DNA from: Whalleya microplaca
Taxonomy: Eukaryota > Ascomycota > Sordariomycetes > Xylariales > Xylariaceae
Direction: 5' to 3'
Assembly: GCA_022497155.1 (NCBI GenBank)
Contig: MU385710.1
Location: 1,054,001 to 1,118,000, forward strand
DNA length: 64,000 bases
Shown here piece by piece: positions 12,470-23,669 of this stretch. A program made the translations under genes and the position numbers. Numbering within the stretch: position 1 is the first letter of the stretch; every line of letters starts with the position of its first letter. The notes under the pieces are model-generated. The model searched no databases. It saw only the letters and a program-made list of their open reading frames with translations, and was not told the DNA's origin.

Positions 12470-15463
12470 ATGGACGGCACACCCAAAGCTGTCGCCTCTC
12501 CAGCACCGAACCCTGCTAAGGGTAAGGCTGCACCTGGTAAGAAGGCATCCGGTAAAGGTGTTAACAAGCGAGCTGGCAAGAAGCAGCCTCCTGTCAAGAA
12601 GGGCGGCCGTGGCAAAGGACGAGGCCGAAATAAAACTTACAGCGACCCACGTGTCCAAGCAGCCTACGAACGCCAACGGGAACTGCGAGATCTCTACTCT
12701 GAAGTCTCCTCGGCCGTCAAGCCAGCACTAGAAGAACTTGCTGATCAGAACATCAAGAAGCTGATTGAAGACCCTGCTGCCCACAAAGAGGTGGCAGAAT
12801 ATGATGAACTTCAACAGCAATTAGACGAGCAGCTTGCAGCGGCCATCCGTGCAGCCGAGCAAGACCTACATGCCAAAACCGCCATCGCAACAAGCACTTA
12901 TGAGCTCGATAATATATGTACACAGAAGAAATTTCAGGTATGTTTTTTATTTTCGTTATTACGTCGCAATATACACATTTCACCTGTTTTTCACTTTTGT
13001 TTCACCTGCTCACTCACTTGCGTCTCAGGATTCATTCGACTACCGAACTGAAGAATTTTATGACGGAACACTCAACCGATCCAGCATTCTGGCCGAACTC
13101 CGCCGCGAAGGCGTGGATCCTGATGTAAGTTAATGACCAGCGACAAATTATTTTTAAGCCTTTTCGTAAACTGGCCTGACCCCATTCTTTAGGTTCCTGA
13201 TCTCACTTACGACTACGTCGAAGCACCCGATGAGATCATCGAAGAACAGGGACCTTATGTTGTCTACCGCAATGGAGTCAAGGTCCCGTGCCCAAGTCTG
13301 CTGGGAGAAGTCAAGGCGGCCGCTAAGGAAAAGCTGCGCTTGCAGAAGGCTGCCCCCAAGCGGAAAGCAGAAGATCAACCTGATGGCCAACCAGATTCTA
13401 AAAAGGCATCCGCTAACTCCGGATCTGCGAAATTGGACAATGGCGATGAGGCACAAATTGCCCAACCGCGCCATATCGGAGGTTTACTCTCAGCTGAGAA
13501 GGAACCGGACGGTAAACCAGAGTCTAATGCACCTTCACCAACTCCGCTGGACGAGGAGCCTGCATTAGAGCAGAAGACTGGGCCAGCGGCAAAGAAAGAT
13601 CTTCCCGACTTTCCCAATGGCACCTCAGACCCTGACCACTATGGCGTGAGGACAGTCGCTAGACGAGCACCTAAGGCTAACAACCGTCTGATTGTGCCGC
13701 AGACTTTCCAATGGGATGAAGGTGAGATAGGGTTTCGAGACTCTACCAACGACTCGACCAGAAAAGCGACTCGAGCAACAAGAGGCCAATTCCTTAACAA
13801 GCCGAATGCTCGGAACTTTCACTGGGATTCGACGATCCTATACTGGAATTGTCTTGATTACGAGGACGGAGACTTGGATCCTGAACTTCTGGAGAAACAC
13901 AAATTACACCCAAAGTATGGCTTCTTCATGTCTGACTCTGTCAATGAATCGGAAGCGCCTAGTGAGCGCGTTGACGGTACAAGACCCGTCGTCGTCGTTA
14001 CACCCAATCATACTCTGCACGCATCTCGATCAGTTAGAGCTATGAAGATGGATCAAGCACTGGAGGCAGATGCCAGAAAGGACAGGATCGCTTCGATGCT
14101 AAACGACTTTTGCGAGAATGAAGATATCGAGCCGGATGACATAGTCACCGATGAAATGCGCGAGAGAGAACGCCAGGCGCTTGAGAGACTGGCCACTACC
14201 CCTAGCGTCGAAGAAGAAGACTTTGACGTGGTAGAAGTTGATCGTGCGCAGTCTACAGAGTCTGACCGCTTTCTGATGGCAGACAATGTGAATTCGCTTT
14301 TGCATGCTGCCAGTTATCTGGAAATGGAAAAGCCGGTTCTTCCCTCTACGAGCCCACGACCATCCCGCCCTTATGACGCAGTGCGAGATGTCTTCACTAC
14401 TGCAGAACCTGCGTCTGCTCCTCCTGCACCACCCTCAGAAATCGACACTACTGGGCTCTCTCTCCTGGCAGACATGGCTGAACATGTCTCATACCCGGCC
14501 GAGCAACTAGATGCAGTCGCTTATGGTGACTCTTCGATGATAGATCCTCGACTTCTTGCTGGGTCTAACCAACCACCTCCCGCACCCAACGCTTTCTTAC
14601 AAACCGCGTTGAATCCGACACCTACCTTTGCCCAGATCGCGCCGGCACCTGTTGCACCGATGGAAGTGCCTCAGCAGAGTACGGCCCCTAGGATTCCATT
14701 CACGAACCAGGCCAGTGGCAGCCCTGTTCTTCCTCCTCTTAGACCTAATCGGATGGACGGTCCCGCTAAGGGTCCGGACGTACCGCAGCCCCAATTGCAA
14801 CCGGGACCTCCGCCTCCTGGTGGCCCGGCACCTCGACCCCAAGAATTCGGTTCTCCTCGCGGATTGATGCAGACGAACTCCGGGAATTTCTACCCTCCGG
14901 CTCCACCGCGACCTTATCACCAAGGTTACTCTATGCACGAACCTCCTCTGATGCCCATGCCTTTACAGCCGCAGAGTCATCAGCTTATCTCTGGCTCAAG
15001 CATGATGCCAAACCAACCGCCTCCGCCTCCGCATAGGAGTGTCTACCCCATGATGTCCCCGCCTATGCAGAGCCAACCACACCTGGCCACGATGCCGGTG
15101 CACATGGATCTCCCGGGACCCTCTGTATCACCTCCCGGCTCGCTCATGTTGGCTTCTTCGCCACCCGCCCACGCCCCCCGCCACAGGGCGTCGATCCCCT
15201 CCAACGGCAACGCGTCCGGCAAGTACCGCAAGATCGCCGCGGCGCCCATCCCGCACAACCGCCCCTGGCAGGCCAACGGCGGCACGGAGCTGCGCCTCGC
15301 GCACTACGACCACAAGGAGGCCATCAAGGACTACCGCGCGAACGAGCCGCCGCCGCGCAGCGGCCCCACGACGATCCGCGGCTGGAACGTCAACAACGGC
15401 TCCAAGGGCCGCAACCGGAATGTCAAGAAGGAAGAATCCGAGGAAAAGGAGTCTCCCAAGTAG
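12470..15463 (+). CDS. Conserved fungal protein, 944 aa, basic head and Pro-rich tail, function unknown
   Basis: Exons 12470-12937, 13029-13124 and 13193-15463 give 944 aa. The start follows a pyrimidine-rich leader. Residues 1-55 are Lys/Gly-rich and basic with a GRGKGRGRNK stretch that could bind nucleic acid. A helical conserved block follows (DPRVQAAYERQRELRDLYSE, then a Gln/Glu-rich helix). It crosses the first intron into YRTEEFYDGTLNRSSILAEL and crosses the second into a YVVYRNGVKVP motif. The middle has KKDLPDFPNGT and a segment around FHWDSTILYW. The last about 280 residues are Pro/Gln-rich and disordered, ending in a Lys/Glu tail. The conserved parts look like a widespread Pezizomycotina family, but I know no function for it. 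A chromatin or transcription role is only an inference from the composition. From about 15.13 kb the third codon positions become almost all G/C. Confidence 0.85.
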
Positions 15464-15469
15464 GTCACT

Positions 15470-15545
15470 CACACACAACACTACACTACACACACAACAC
15501 TACACTACACACACTACTCTACACTACACACTATACACACACACG
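15470..15545. repeat. CA/CT-rich minisatellite (ACACTACACTACAC units)
   Basis: Irregular copies of an ACAACACTACACTACAC unit run directly after the stop codon of the 944-aa gene, so they would fall in its 3' UTR. Confidence 0.75.
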
Positions 15546-16155
15546 AGGATCACTCACTCTTCTTTCTGGGTGTCCGTGAAAACAAGAAATAGATTATTGA
15601 CCGTTGTCCGCTTTATTATAGCATGATATCCCCCTTCATCAACAAGTGGAACCCCTCGGACAAATACTGAGGGCGTGGCGTGTTTTCCATTCCACATTCG
15701 TAACGTGACCAAGAAAGAAGAAGCCACGTTTATTTCGAGATCGCGCGAGGTCTTATCTTATAGAGAGAAGACACTAGGTTAGGTAACCTTGAGGAGGAAG
15801 CGCAGATGGATGGATAGAAAGGGAGGGGGGGAGGGGAGGGGGGAAACGAAACACAGCGTCATTACTGAAACTTCGATATCTGAAATCGGAGGTTTGCTAT
15901 TGCTATCATATGGATTTTTTTTTTTTCGTGCCTTTCTTTTTCACACTTGTGCCTGTCTTTGATTGTAACTTGTGTCCCGTTTTCTTCTTTTGATTCTTCT
16001 TGTATGTGAATTGCCCCATTCTTCTTCGTTTTTAGTTCGGCAGCACTGCATAGAGAGCACAGCATAGGACCGACCAGGAGGTTGGTCGGCCGGTGGGCGG
16101 TACCTATTTTCCACACACGTATATATAGCATCAGGTTGGACAGAGCAGATCAGGG

Positions 16156-16156
16156 C

Positions 16157-16181
<25 letters not shown>
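16156..16181. repeat. (CA)n microsatellite
   Basis: An uninterrupted CA dinucleotide run of about 13 units, intergenic. Confidence 0.85.
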
Positions 16182-16187
<6 letters not shown>

Positions 16188-17244
16188 TACATGCATCGGA
16201 TTGTCGATAGTTACATCATATTAATTTTTGCATGGGCGAGGGGAGTTCAGGATCGATCTGGTTTGTAATATCTAGCATAGTTGGACGAAAAAGTCAGTCC
16301 TCGCCCCTTGTCGGGATGGAGGCGTGGTGGCATGGCATGGCGGTTGTACGCACATAAATAAGGCTGGAAAGGGAAGGTCACGGGGGCATGGAGATGAGAG
16401 AGTCGATCCTATTACGACTATTAATATATGGTTGATGTACACGTAATTCCCCTTGTTTGTTGTATCTCGTGAGACTTGCTATGCAGAGGTCTGGTAGTGC
16501 GTGTGATATGTGGACTATGGTCTTTTAGGACGTAGGAAGGAGTCAAACTCCTCTCGCCGTCAATCTAAGTCGATGCTATTCAATATATCAAGGTGTCTTT
16601 AGACTGACTCTGTTTTCAGCAGGGTCACTAAGATTTTCTGCTGTGTATGACTCAACTCTTAAGGTGTACACTCATTCGAGTTTAGCCAATGAACTTAAAA
16701 TGGGTAGATGGATGAGTTATTAGATTGAAACATTGATCAGAGCGAGATATCATCTCATTAACCACTTTCCGAGAGGCACACACACAGGTAGCTTCATTAA
16801 CTTGCCGTATCTACTGTACAGATTTTCTCCTCCCTCCTCCCCTCCCCTCCTCCCTACCTTGCGTGTTGTCAATGCCACGATGATGCAAAAGAGAAGGGTA
16901 ATATGTGTGAATTTTGTTACTCGCGTGGTGATGACCAGGGTATCTTCCTTCCGTCCTGGCATATGGTATTGCTCTCCCCCCTACCCTTCCCGGGTTCTCA
17001 TCCTGAAATCCGCCCAATTCTTCTCTCGAAGGGAAAAGAGTATGCTCACTACATGAGGCAGCAAATGACCAGATTTGCCACCATCGTACGCAAGCCCCCT
17101 TGCCTGGTAGGCAAACTACCTAATCCTGAGACGGTTGGGTTTTCCAAACTCGCTCGCAAAAAAACGCCTTGAAATTACTTCGAATTTCCATCCCATCCCG
17201 TCACCTTCAAAATTGCCCACTTAGATTTTGCAGCCGGGATCTAT

Positions 17245-18812
17245 TTACATCTGCTTCCCATCATCATATATGGGCATCATATTCGTCTGGTTCATGAGAG
17301 GCATTTGTGTGGGGTCAACCTGACCCATCCCCATTATGGGGGTCGTGAGCTCCAGCTGGGCCCGGCCGAGGTTGCCCTCGGGGTGCAGTGGGTACATGTT
17401 GGCCTCCATCTTGTCGCCGTCGAAGAGGACCATATTCTGGATCGGCTGCTGGCGCTGGCCGCGGACGTTGATGACGTCCTGGGCCAGCTGGCCTCCGAGA
17501 ATGGCGGCCACGGGCGCGATCTCGCTGCCGATATTCTGCAGGAAGCTACGCAGGAACTCGGAGCGGAGCGTTTCGGCTGGTAGGGACAGTAGTGCATGGC
17601 TATGGGTCGCGGTTCGGGTGAAGGCCTGTAGATCCTGCTGGTTGTGGCTAGGATAGCGGTCGTTGTTGTTTTGTTGGAAGGCCCATAGCGCGCGCAGACA
17701 GGACAGAACCGGCGTGACAGCCTTCAGGCGGCGCTTCGATTTGAGGTATTCGGAGGGTAGTGCACTGGTCTCTGAAGCAAGATCCCAAGTGGAGTAGAGC
17801 TCACGCTTTTGGACGTTCTCGGTCCCCTTATCACCCTCTTTTGTAGATTCCACTTTGATAATGCTGCGAGTTCGCGACTCTGGGCCGACCACGGTGGCCA
17901 TATTGCCTTTCTCGCGCTGGACAACGTAATCATGTTCGATCAAATCACAGAAGATATAGCCGTAAAGGCCATGAGTACCGGCTGCGTAGAATTGGCGGTT
18001 ATGGAGGCGAGTGGCGGTGTTGATGAAGGCGAAGAGGGTAGGGCTGAGATCCGTGGCGATGACGATGTCGAAGTTGCCGAAAAAGGAGGCACCTTTGGTC
18101 ATGATGCTTCCAGAGTCAGCGATAACTTTGACTCGAGGATTTAGCTTTTGTATTCGCTCGGCAGCTGCTTGGGCGCGGTTTTGGCCGATATCCTCCTCGG
18201 AGAGAAAGAATTGGGCACCCAGGTCTGCCTCAGTAACAAGCTTGTCGTCAACAACAGTCAGTGAGCCAATGCCTGCTAGAACTAGGTTTTTGGCGATTTC
18301 ATTCGCCAAGGCCTTCATAGTGATGAGGACAACGTTGGCGCATTGGATCTTCTGTTGTGCTTCCATGCCCCAAAGACGAAGTTGGCGGTCATATAGAGCG
18401 ATATCCTCTAAATCTTAGGTTAGAACCGAGCCAAGGCGACTGGATAAGGAGCCAGTGGATTACCTGCACTTAAGCTGTTGCCATTAGTTGGCTGCTGAAC
18501 CGTCGAGTTGTTCATAGCCATCATCTGCTGGTCAGGTATTGCGAGGCCTGGATTTGGAAATGTTCCATTATTGAAGACTGGTTGATGAAGAGCCGCGAGG
18601 GCAGGATCTTGGCTCGGGAACATGAAGCCATTCTCGGCAGTGGAGTGGCCGAGCGGCAAGGTGATACCATCAGTTCCTGACGAGCGCGTGTCTTGACTGG
18701 TCGTTTTGCCATCTTGAACAGGTTCAGTGGCGGCGGGAGGCTGAGAGTCAGTCCCGGGAGCTTGCGGGTTGGAAGCAGCAGCTGCTGCTGCTGCTTGTTG
18801 TTGGGTCTCCAT
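17245..18812 (-). CDS. aos1: SUMO-activating enzyme E1 subunit AOS1
   Basis: Aos1 pairs with Uba2 to adenylate SUMO in the nucleus. Exon 1 is 18812-18464 and exon 2 is 18413-17245, with a 50-nt GTAATC...AAG intron, giving 505 aa. The join creates DLEDIALYDRQLRLWGMEAQ (from about residue 117), the universal start of the ThiF/UBA fold in Aos1. It continues with LITMKALANEIAKNLVLAGI, the nucleotide-binding loop GSLTVVDD, and DLGAQFFLSEEDIG. No catalytic cysteine domain is present, as expected for this half of the heterodimer. The first 116 residues are Ala/Gln/Pro-rich and disordered, an extension on top of the usual core. The final segment has Met-rich PIMGMGQ. A start at the internal Met at 18366 would remove the YDRQLRLWG motif and is rejected. 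The assignment is firm. Confidence 0.94.
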
Positions 18813-20583
18813 CCCTAATCAATTGCGATGCTTGAAATGTCGATAGGTCTAAGTGAGGTCACGCGATGGAGGATAAGGTCCACTACGTGATGGGGCTGAA
18901 GAAGTGTTCTGATATCGCATGCAAGCCCGCTAACTAACGAAAAAATGACAGTATGGTATGCGGAGATGAAGAAGAAATGAGTGGCGAGATTGCTCCAAAG
19001 GCAGGTGTTTGGTCGGCGGTAGTCGATGTGATGATACAGTGACAATGAATTTCAGGATGACGGATTTCGCTTATCACAAGGATGAATGCCAGATGCCAGA
19101 AAGCCGGGATACCACAACGCGAGAAGTCAGATATGAAAGCACTAGGTGGATTTGGCGAGCGTATTGTGCTCGCTCTTGCTCACGTCACTGCTATGATGCA
19201 CTTTTCGTTTGTTTGCAGTGATTGAAATGGCGAGCCTCGTCTCTTAGTGCGACGACATGCATTAGGTAGCTGGATCGGTGCAACTACTTTTGATGGTCGG
19301 GTCTAATGAACCTATGCAGTGCAGTGTATTGTTGCGCCTGAATTAAGTAAAGTAATGCATAAGTACCTACTAGTACGCCTCGGAACCTAGGCAACTAGGC
19401 AGCTAGGTTAGGTAGGTCCAGTACCTAGGTACAGTATTGTTCAGCTGGCAGGGATTCTCGCTCGTTTGCATTGGATGGGATTTCACCTCATAAATAGTCC
19501 GTCCGTGGCTGCCCTGTACACAGGTATACATAGAGGATCGGGTGCCTCCTGCTCTGAACCTGAGCCTGTGGCCCGAGTTGTGCATCCAAACAGCACTGTA
19601 GATTTTTATGCACAACCTAGGTACCTTGAACGTATCGAACGGTCATTGGCTTAGACTTTTAACAGTGTTTAGCTGAGTTCTTTTTGCGGAGGTCATCCAT
19701 GTGAGACTTCAAATTGTGGCTTGACAACAGTATGTACAACAACGCACCCACTTGTGTCTTGGCGACATTCTTGTCGATGTGATATTCCGCGTATTAGTGC
19801 TAATTAAGCTTAAGGCTTGGTTACTAGATAATGAAAACATTAGAGTTGTCGATGATGTTTATCATGAAACCAGAAATCAATTTACCTACTGTTTAGCTAA
19901 GACTTCAGGCATATGGGAAATCTTTTGGTCACCGTACATGGGTTAAGTCATGCTTCCCACCCGTGATTCCGTCAGAGTAGGAAAGTTGATGAGACCAATT
20001 AGAGACACTGGAGTTTAGCTTAGTGTAATAGTGAGGGGTCTGGGTAAATGATACATGGGCAGAAATGGGGACAATTCTTTAAGAAGGCGAACAAATAAGT
20101 AAGAGGCAGGGCAGTAATGGCTTCCTAGGAAGTCGTCTAGCAGTGATTCAGGGGTCTTAACGCCGAAGCTATCTGTGCCACTTCTGTCCACCATGGTACC
20201 AACAAGCTTGCTGATAATGGAGGTGAAGGAGAGCCTAAAGGCTAATATAATAAGAACTATTGTTGAGTGATGAGGGCTGTAGTATATTCGAGAGCAGAAC
20301 ATTCAGTAGAGTTATGCTTGGCCCGATGACAAGAGTGAAGGCTTGCGTAACAAGTGTGCTAAAGGTACCTATGTCCACCACTTAGATGTTTTCAATATCC
20401 AGATTGGTATCTTAAAAGTTGGTGCACATTACACTTCCTACTCTTGACATAAATCGGATCTGTAACAAGCCAACCTTATGATATAAATATAACCAATAAC
20501 AAAATAAAAACCACCGCAGTTAACCGGACTATATGTAACGTGAGAAGGAGACTAACTAGTGTAGCTTCTCCGTAGCTAGAAGT
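18813..20583. other. Intergenic; promoter of AOS1, then AT-rich accessory DNA
   Basis: The first few hundred bases should hold the AOS1 promoter. At 19370-19435 lies a dense cluster of CCTAGG/CTAGGTAGG motifs ending in GTACCTAGGTAC. Beyond about 19.6 kb the DNA is AT-rich with only fragmentary open frames, among them a 95-codon minus-strand frame at 20015-20302 that I do not recognise. Confidence 0.55.
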
Positions 20584-21444
20584 TCATGACTGAGTCTTGT
20601 TTTTATCCTCCAAGCCACTGGTGGCCATGCTTCCTATACGGTGTAGTTCCTGCCCTAGGATGTTTGTTGGCGACATATCATTTATGTATTTACCAATTTC
20701 CTTCAGACCAAGGGAGTTATGCTTCTTGTATGAGGTGGTAGAATCATATTTCTTCCACTTCTTGCCATTGGCCGTCTTGCACAACCCAAAGCCTAACAGA
20801 ACTAGCATCTTCGCCTCGTTTATCCTGATATTGGGGAGCCTCAAGGCGTCGTGTACTAAACCGTTTGAGCGAAGGTAGGACACTGCTTCTTCAAGCTTCT
20901 TCATCTCCTTGCCCTCGTCGATCCCATCCCCAGTTTCGGGATGACTTTCCAGGAGAAATTCATAGCGCTCAAAAATGACGCCCTTCAAATAAGTTTCATC
21001 GATCCGGCAGTCGTAGTAAGTCACGGTATTCTCATAATTGCGCCGGGCGAACTGCTGCATGACATTTGCTTGCTATCGCAACATGTTCCCGACTGTCTCG
21101 CTATCTTTCGAATGATTTTTTATGTATGATGACACGGACGGGCGCGTCGTGTAATTAGTGTAGCTTGGAAGGATTCTTATACGGCGCTCGTCTAATGCTG
21201 ACACTTCGTCTTCAGTTAACGTTTGGAGAATTTCCATGTCCGGGACGCCTTTTAGCGCAGCGATGAACCTGCGAAAGTCGGCGTCATCAGGATACCTCCT
21301 GGTACGATTAAAGTATACGCCTTCTTCGGCAAAATCGAAGTACTTAATATAAGGTGGCTCTCCATCGAACTCATACACCATGGTAAACCGACTCACAAGG
21401 TGTTCGAGCCCGGAGGGCCAAACAGAACCAGTTTCTGTAGACAT
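20584..21444 (-). pseudogene. Decayed fungal protein-kinase-like gene with in-frame stop
   Basis: Two stretches, 21444-21073 and 21060-20584, lie in the same frame and are separated by one TAG and four sense codons before the next Met. Read together they give one kinase-like protein of about 286 codons. Recognisable pieces are the segment around RPSVSSYIK, then QQFARRNYE, TYYDCRIDETYLKGVIFERYE, the catalytic-loop equivalent GLVHDALRLPNI and the Mg-loop equivalent VLLGFGLCK. In an active kinase these loops read H-x-D-L-x-x-x-N and D-F-G; here the aspartates are Ala and Gly. The stop lies where a Gln codon (CAG to TAG) would fit. No convincing intron would remove it. This points to a pseudogene, or less likely to a truncated or read-through pseudokinase. 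The gene sits in AT-rich DNA, in keeping with an accessory, expanded kinase family. Confidence 0.65.
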
Positions 21445-22853
21445 TGCAAGAGTAGTAGGCTTGGTATTCTGCTAAAATAACTAGAACAATGAGGGAAGTT
21501 CGATTCGAGGCTGGATGGCGAACCAAGAACATGTAGGGCTGGCAGACTGAAGAAGGGCCCAGGTAAAATATTAAATGTCCATTTTATTTCTAACCACCTA
21601 AGCCTAGCACGGTGAATCAGCAGAGGGTAATATTTGGTGTTTACTTCCCGTAAAGGTAACCAACAGGGCTCACATGGGCACCCTCTAATTGGTGTGATGA
21701 ATCATACTGGTTGGTTTCTACACAACCAGATGGATGTTACCTAGTCGAATGATTCTAAGATTTTATAAACTTAGTGACCTGTTGTGAAGGCTGGTCGGCT
21801 TTGCCTCCACACGTATGTAGGCATTGCCGTGCTAGTGAAGATCTTAGGTATTCTCATGTTGCTTCTGGCAAAGCTACTGACTGCTCTCGGGACTTACTTT
21901 CGGTTCATCCTGCTCAGTCGGAAGCACAGAGAGCCTCGACAATGTGATCAAAGCCAACTACCTAGTATGAAGTGCCCCATGACACTGGCATAGCCTGCTA
22001 TGAATCGCACGATAATAATGTTCAGTCTGTTAGCAAGGTAAACTAGGGGAGTGTCTTTTTTCAGTTTGATATGTTGGCTACAAATAACATACCAGTCGTG
22101 ATATCTTCAAACACCTACGTACCTCTTTTCTTTGTTATGTTGGATAATGTTGGAGCAGCAACAAAGAGCTTTTAGACCAGTTTTAAATAGTGCCAACATT
22201 AGTTGGTAGCCTTTAAAATCACTCGCCGTGTTTATAGTCGCAACAATGATGAGTATATATATTGGAATGGTTCGTAGATAAGCTTGCTCTTCTTGAAATC
22301 TACCAAACACTTCTTTTGTGGGCAATACTCCAACCCATTATATTCAAACTATAACATTATAATTTCTGCTATCGCTCTAATAGCATCTCAACATGTATAT
22401 ATATGCCCGCCCCCTCGAAGAGAGTATACCACGGTATATGCAAGGTGCTTATAAGCCCGATGGAACAGCTGTTAGAGAGTCAACGATGACCGCCGAAAAC
22501 TGTGGCTGAGTGAACGATATTACCCCCAGAGGCTAAAATCCTGATGCTGGACAATCGCCCATGAGTCACCCAATCTACTCACTCCCACTCTAGATGAGTG
22601 TAAGTTGGAAGTTTTGCCAGATGACATCCTAGGAGACCCGGGGTAAGCGACAGCGAAGACAGGCGCTCTTTTCTCGTGTTCGACGACTTCATCTTCAGAG
22701 GGGTAAGCTTCACGCTCTGTTGTATTCACTCCGAGCTGGTGAGCCGAGCTTGAGGAAGAGCGGCGTTATGCCTGACCAGTAGTCAAGGCTTCGGCTGAAT
22801 GCGATCTGTCAATCAGAAGCCTTGATAGGTTCTAAACTGAATGTCACGTGTTA
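21445..22853. other. Intergenic, AT-rich, no supported gene
   Basis: Only short open frames are present (for example 22107-22325 and 22520-22729, both minus) with no recognisable motif. The AT-rich character ends near the tRNA gene. Confidence 0.55.
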
Positions 22854-22955
22854 GTCTTCGTGGCTCAGTTGGTCAGAGCGTTGGTCTCATATGAGTTGAC
22901 TCAATCTTCAGATTGGGATATCCAAAGGTCGTGAGTTCGAGCCTCACCGAGGACA
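22854..22955 (+). tRNA. tRNA-Met (CAT), elongator type, with a 28-nt intron
   Basis: The acceptor stem pairs GTCTTCG (22854-22860) with CGAGGAC (22948-22954), with one G-T pair, and A73 is encoded. The D-arm is GCTC...GAGC and the T-arm is GTGAG-TTCGAGC-CTCAC. The anticodon CAT is at 22888-22890. A 28-nt intron (22892-22919) follows position 37, the standard place for nuclear tRNA introns. After removal the anticodon arm reads TTGGT-CTCATAA-TCCAA, with the T-T pair at 31-39 also known from elongator Met tRNAs. A TTTT run shortly downstream (22960-22964) can serve as the Pol III terminator. The TTCGAGC T-loop and the G-C first pair argue against initiator tRNA. Confidence 0.93.
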
Positions 22956-23669
22956 TATTCTTTTGCACCATTCTCACTCTTCAGGTGGCTGGGTCATCTC
23001 ATCAAGACATCCCTTTCACTTTTTTGTGTCCATTGTGTCCCCGTGTTTGTGTTCCAGCGCCCTCCCCAACCATTCGATGGCGAGGGAGGCGCTGAGTAGG
23101 TTACCTACGTAGGTGTGCGCCACAATCAATGGGTACCTCTAGGTAAGAATTGTACGAGAATCCTGGCTGCGATCTCTCATCCCATCCCATTCCCACAATT
23201 CCCACTTCCAACATCAGAATTCAGTGAACTACTACTCCGTACACATACCTCTGCCACGCTGTAGTACGCTCTTATTCACTCACTCGCACACGCACACGCA
23301 CACGATCACGCCGTCAGTAGTAGATATCTTAGGCTGTATACCTACTAGCTGCAGTCAAATCAAAGTCCAGGCTCGTGGTGGCATTTCTATGTCGTCTTCC
23401 ACTCGGCTTGTTCCTCAAGATACCGTTGTCCCTCATTTGTCCCACTAAGCCGCAGTCTGTCTTCTAGTCTGTTTGTCTCCCCGTCTTCGACGCAAACACC
23501 TCATAAATAAACCCTTTGTGTCTTCATGGTAAGCCTCAGCCTCGACAACATAAGCATATGTGCTTATTCCATCAATCGATGCCATCATTGCGTTGTCATC
23601 GTCGTTGTCATTCAACCGCCGCGAGGTATATACCTGCTTTGAAATACTGATCAAACGGCTATTTGGTAG
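22956..23669. other. Upstream region of the next gene
   Basis: A stretch of 714 nt between the tRNA and the first coding segment supported for the gene at 23670. It contains TACCTACGTAGGT and GGGTACCTCTAGGT palindromic motifs (23100-23145) and a candidate 44-nt intron at 23626-23669 (GTATAT, branch-like TACTGAT, TAG). That suggests part of it is the first exon of the following gene. Confidence 0.5.

Larger units (their letters stand above)
15464..17244. other. Intergenic with simple repeats
   Basis: It includes an ACACTACACTAC minisatellite-like stretch at about 15470-15545, just after the stop codon, and a (CA)n run at about 16156-16181. The rest shows no coding signal. It separates the convergent 3' ends of the 944-aa gene and AOS1, so it probably contains both terminators and UTRs. 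Confidence 0.6.

Noticed and set aside
19752..19946. Short open frame that might be a transposon remnant (64 codons, plus)
   Set aside because: It vaguely resembles reverse-transcriptase-type sequence, but no catalytic motif or flanking repeats can be seen, so the support is insufficient.
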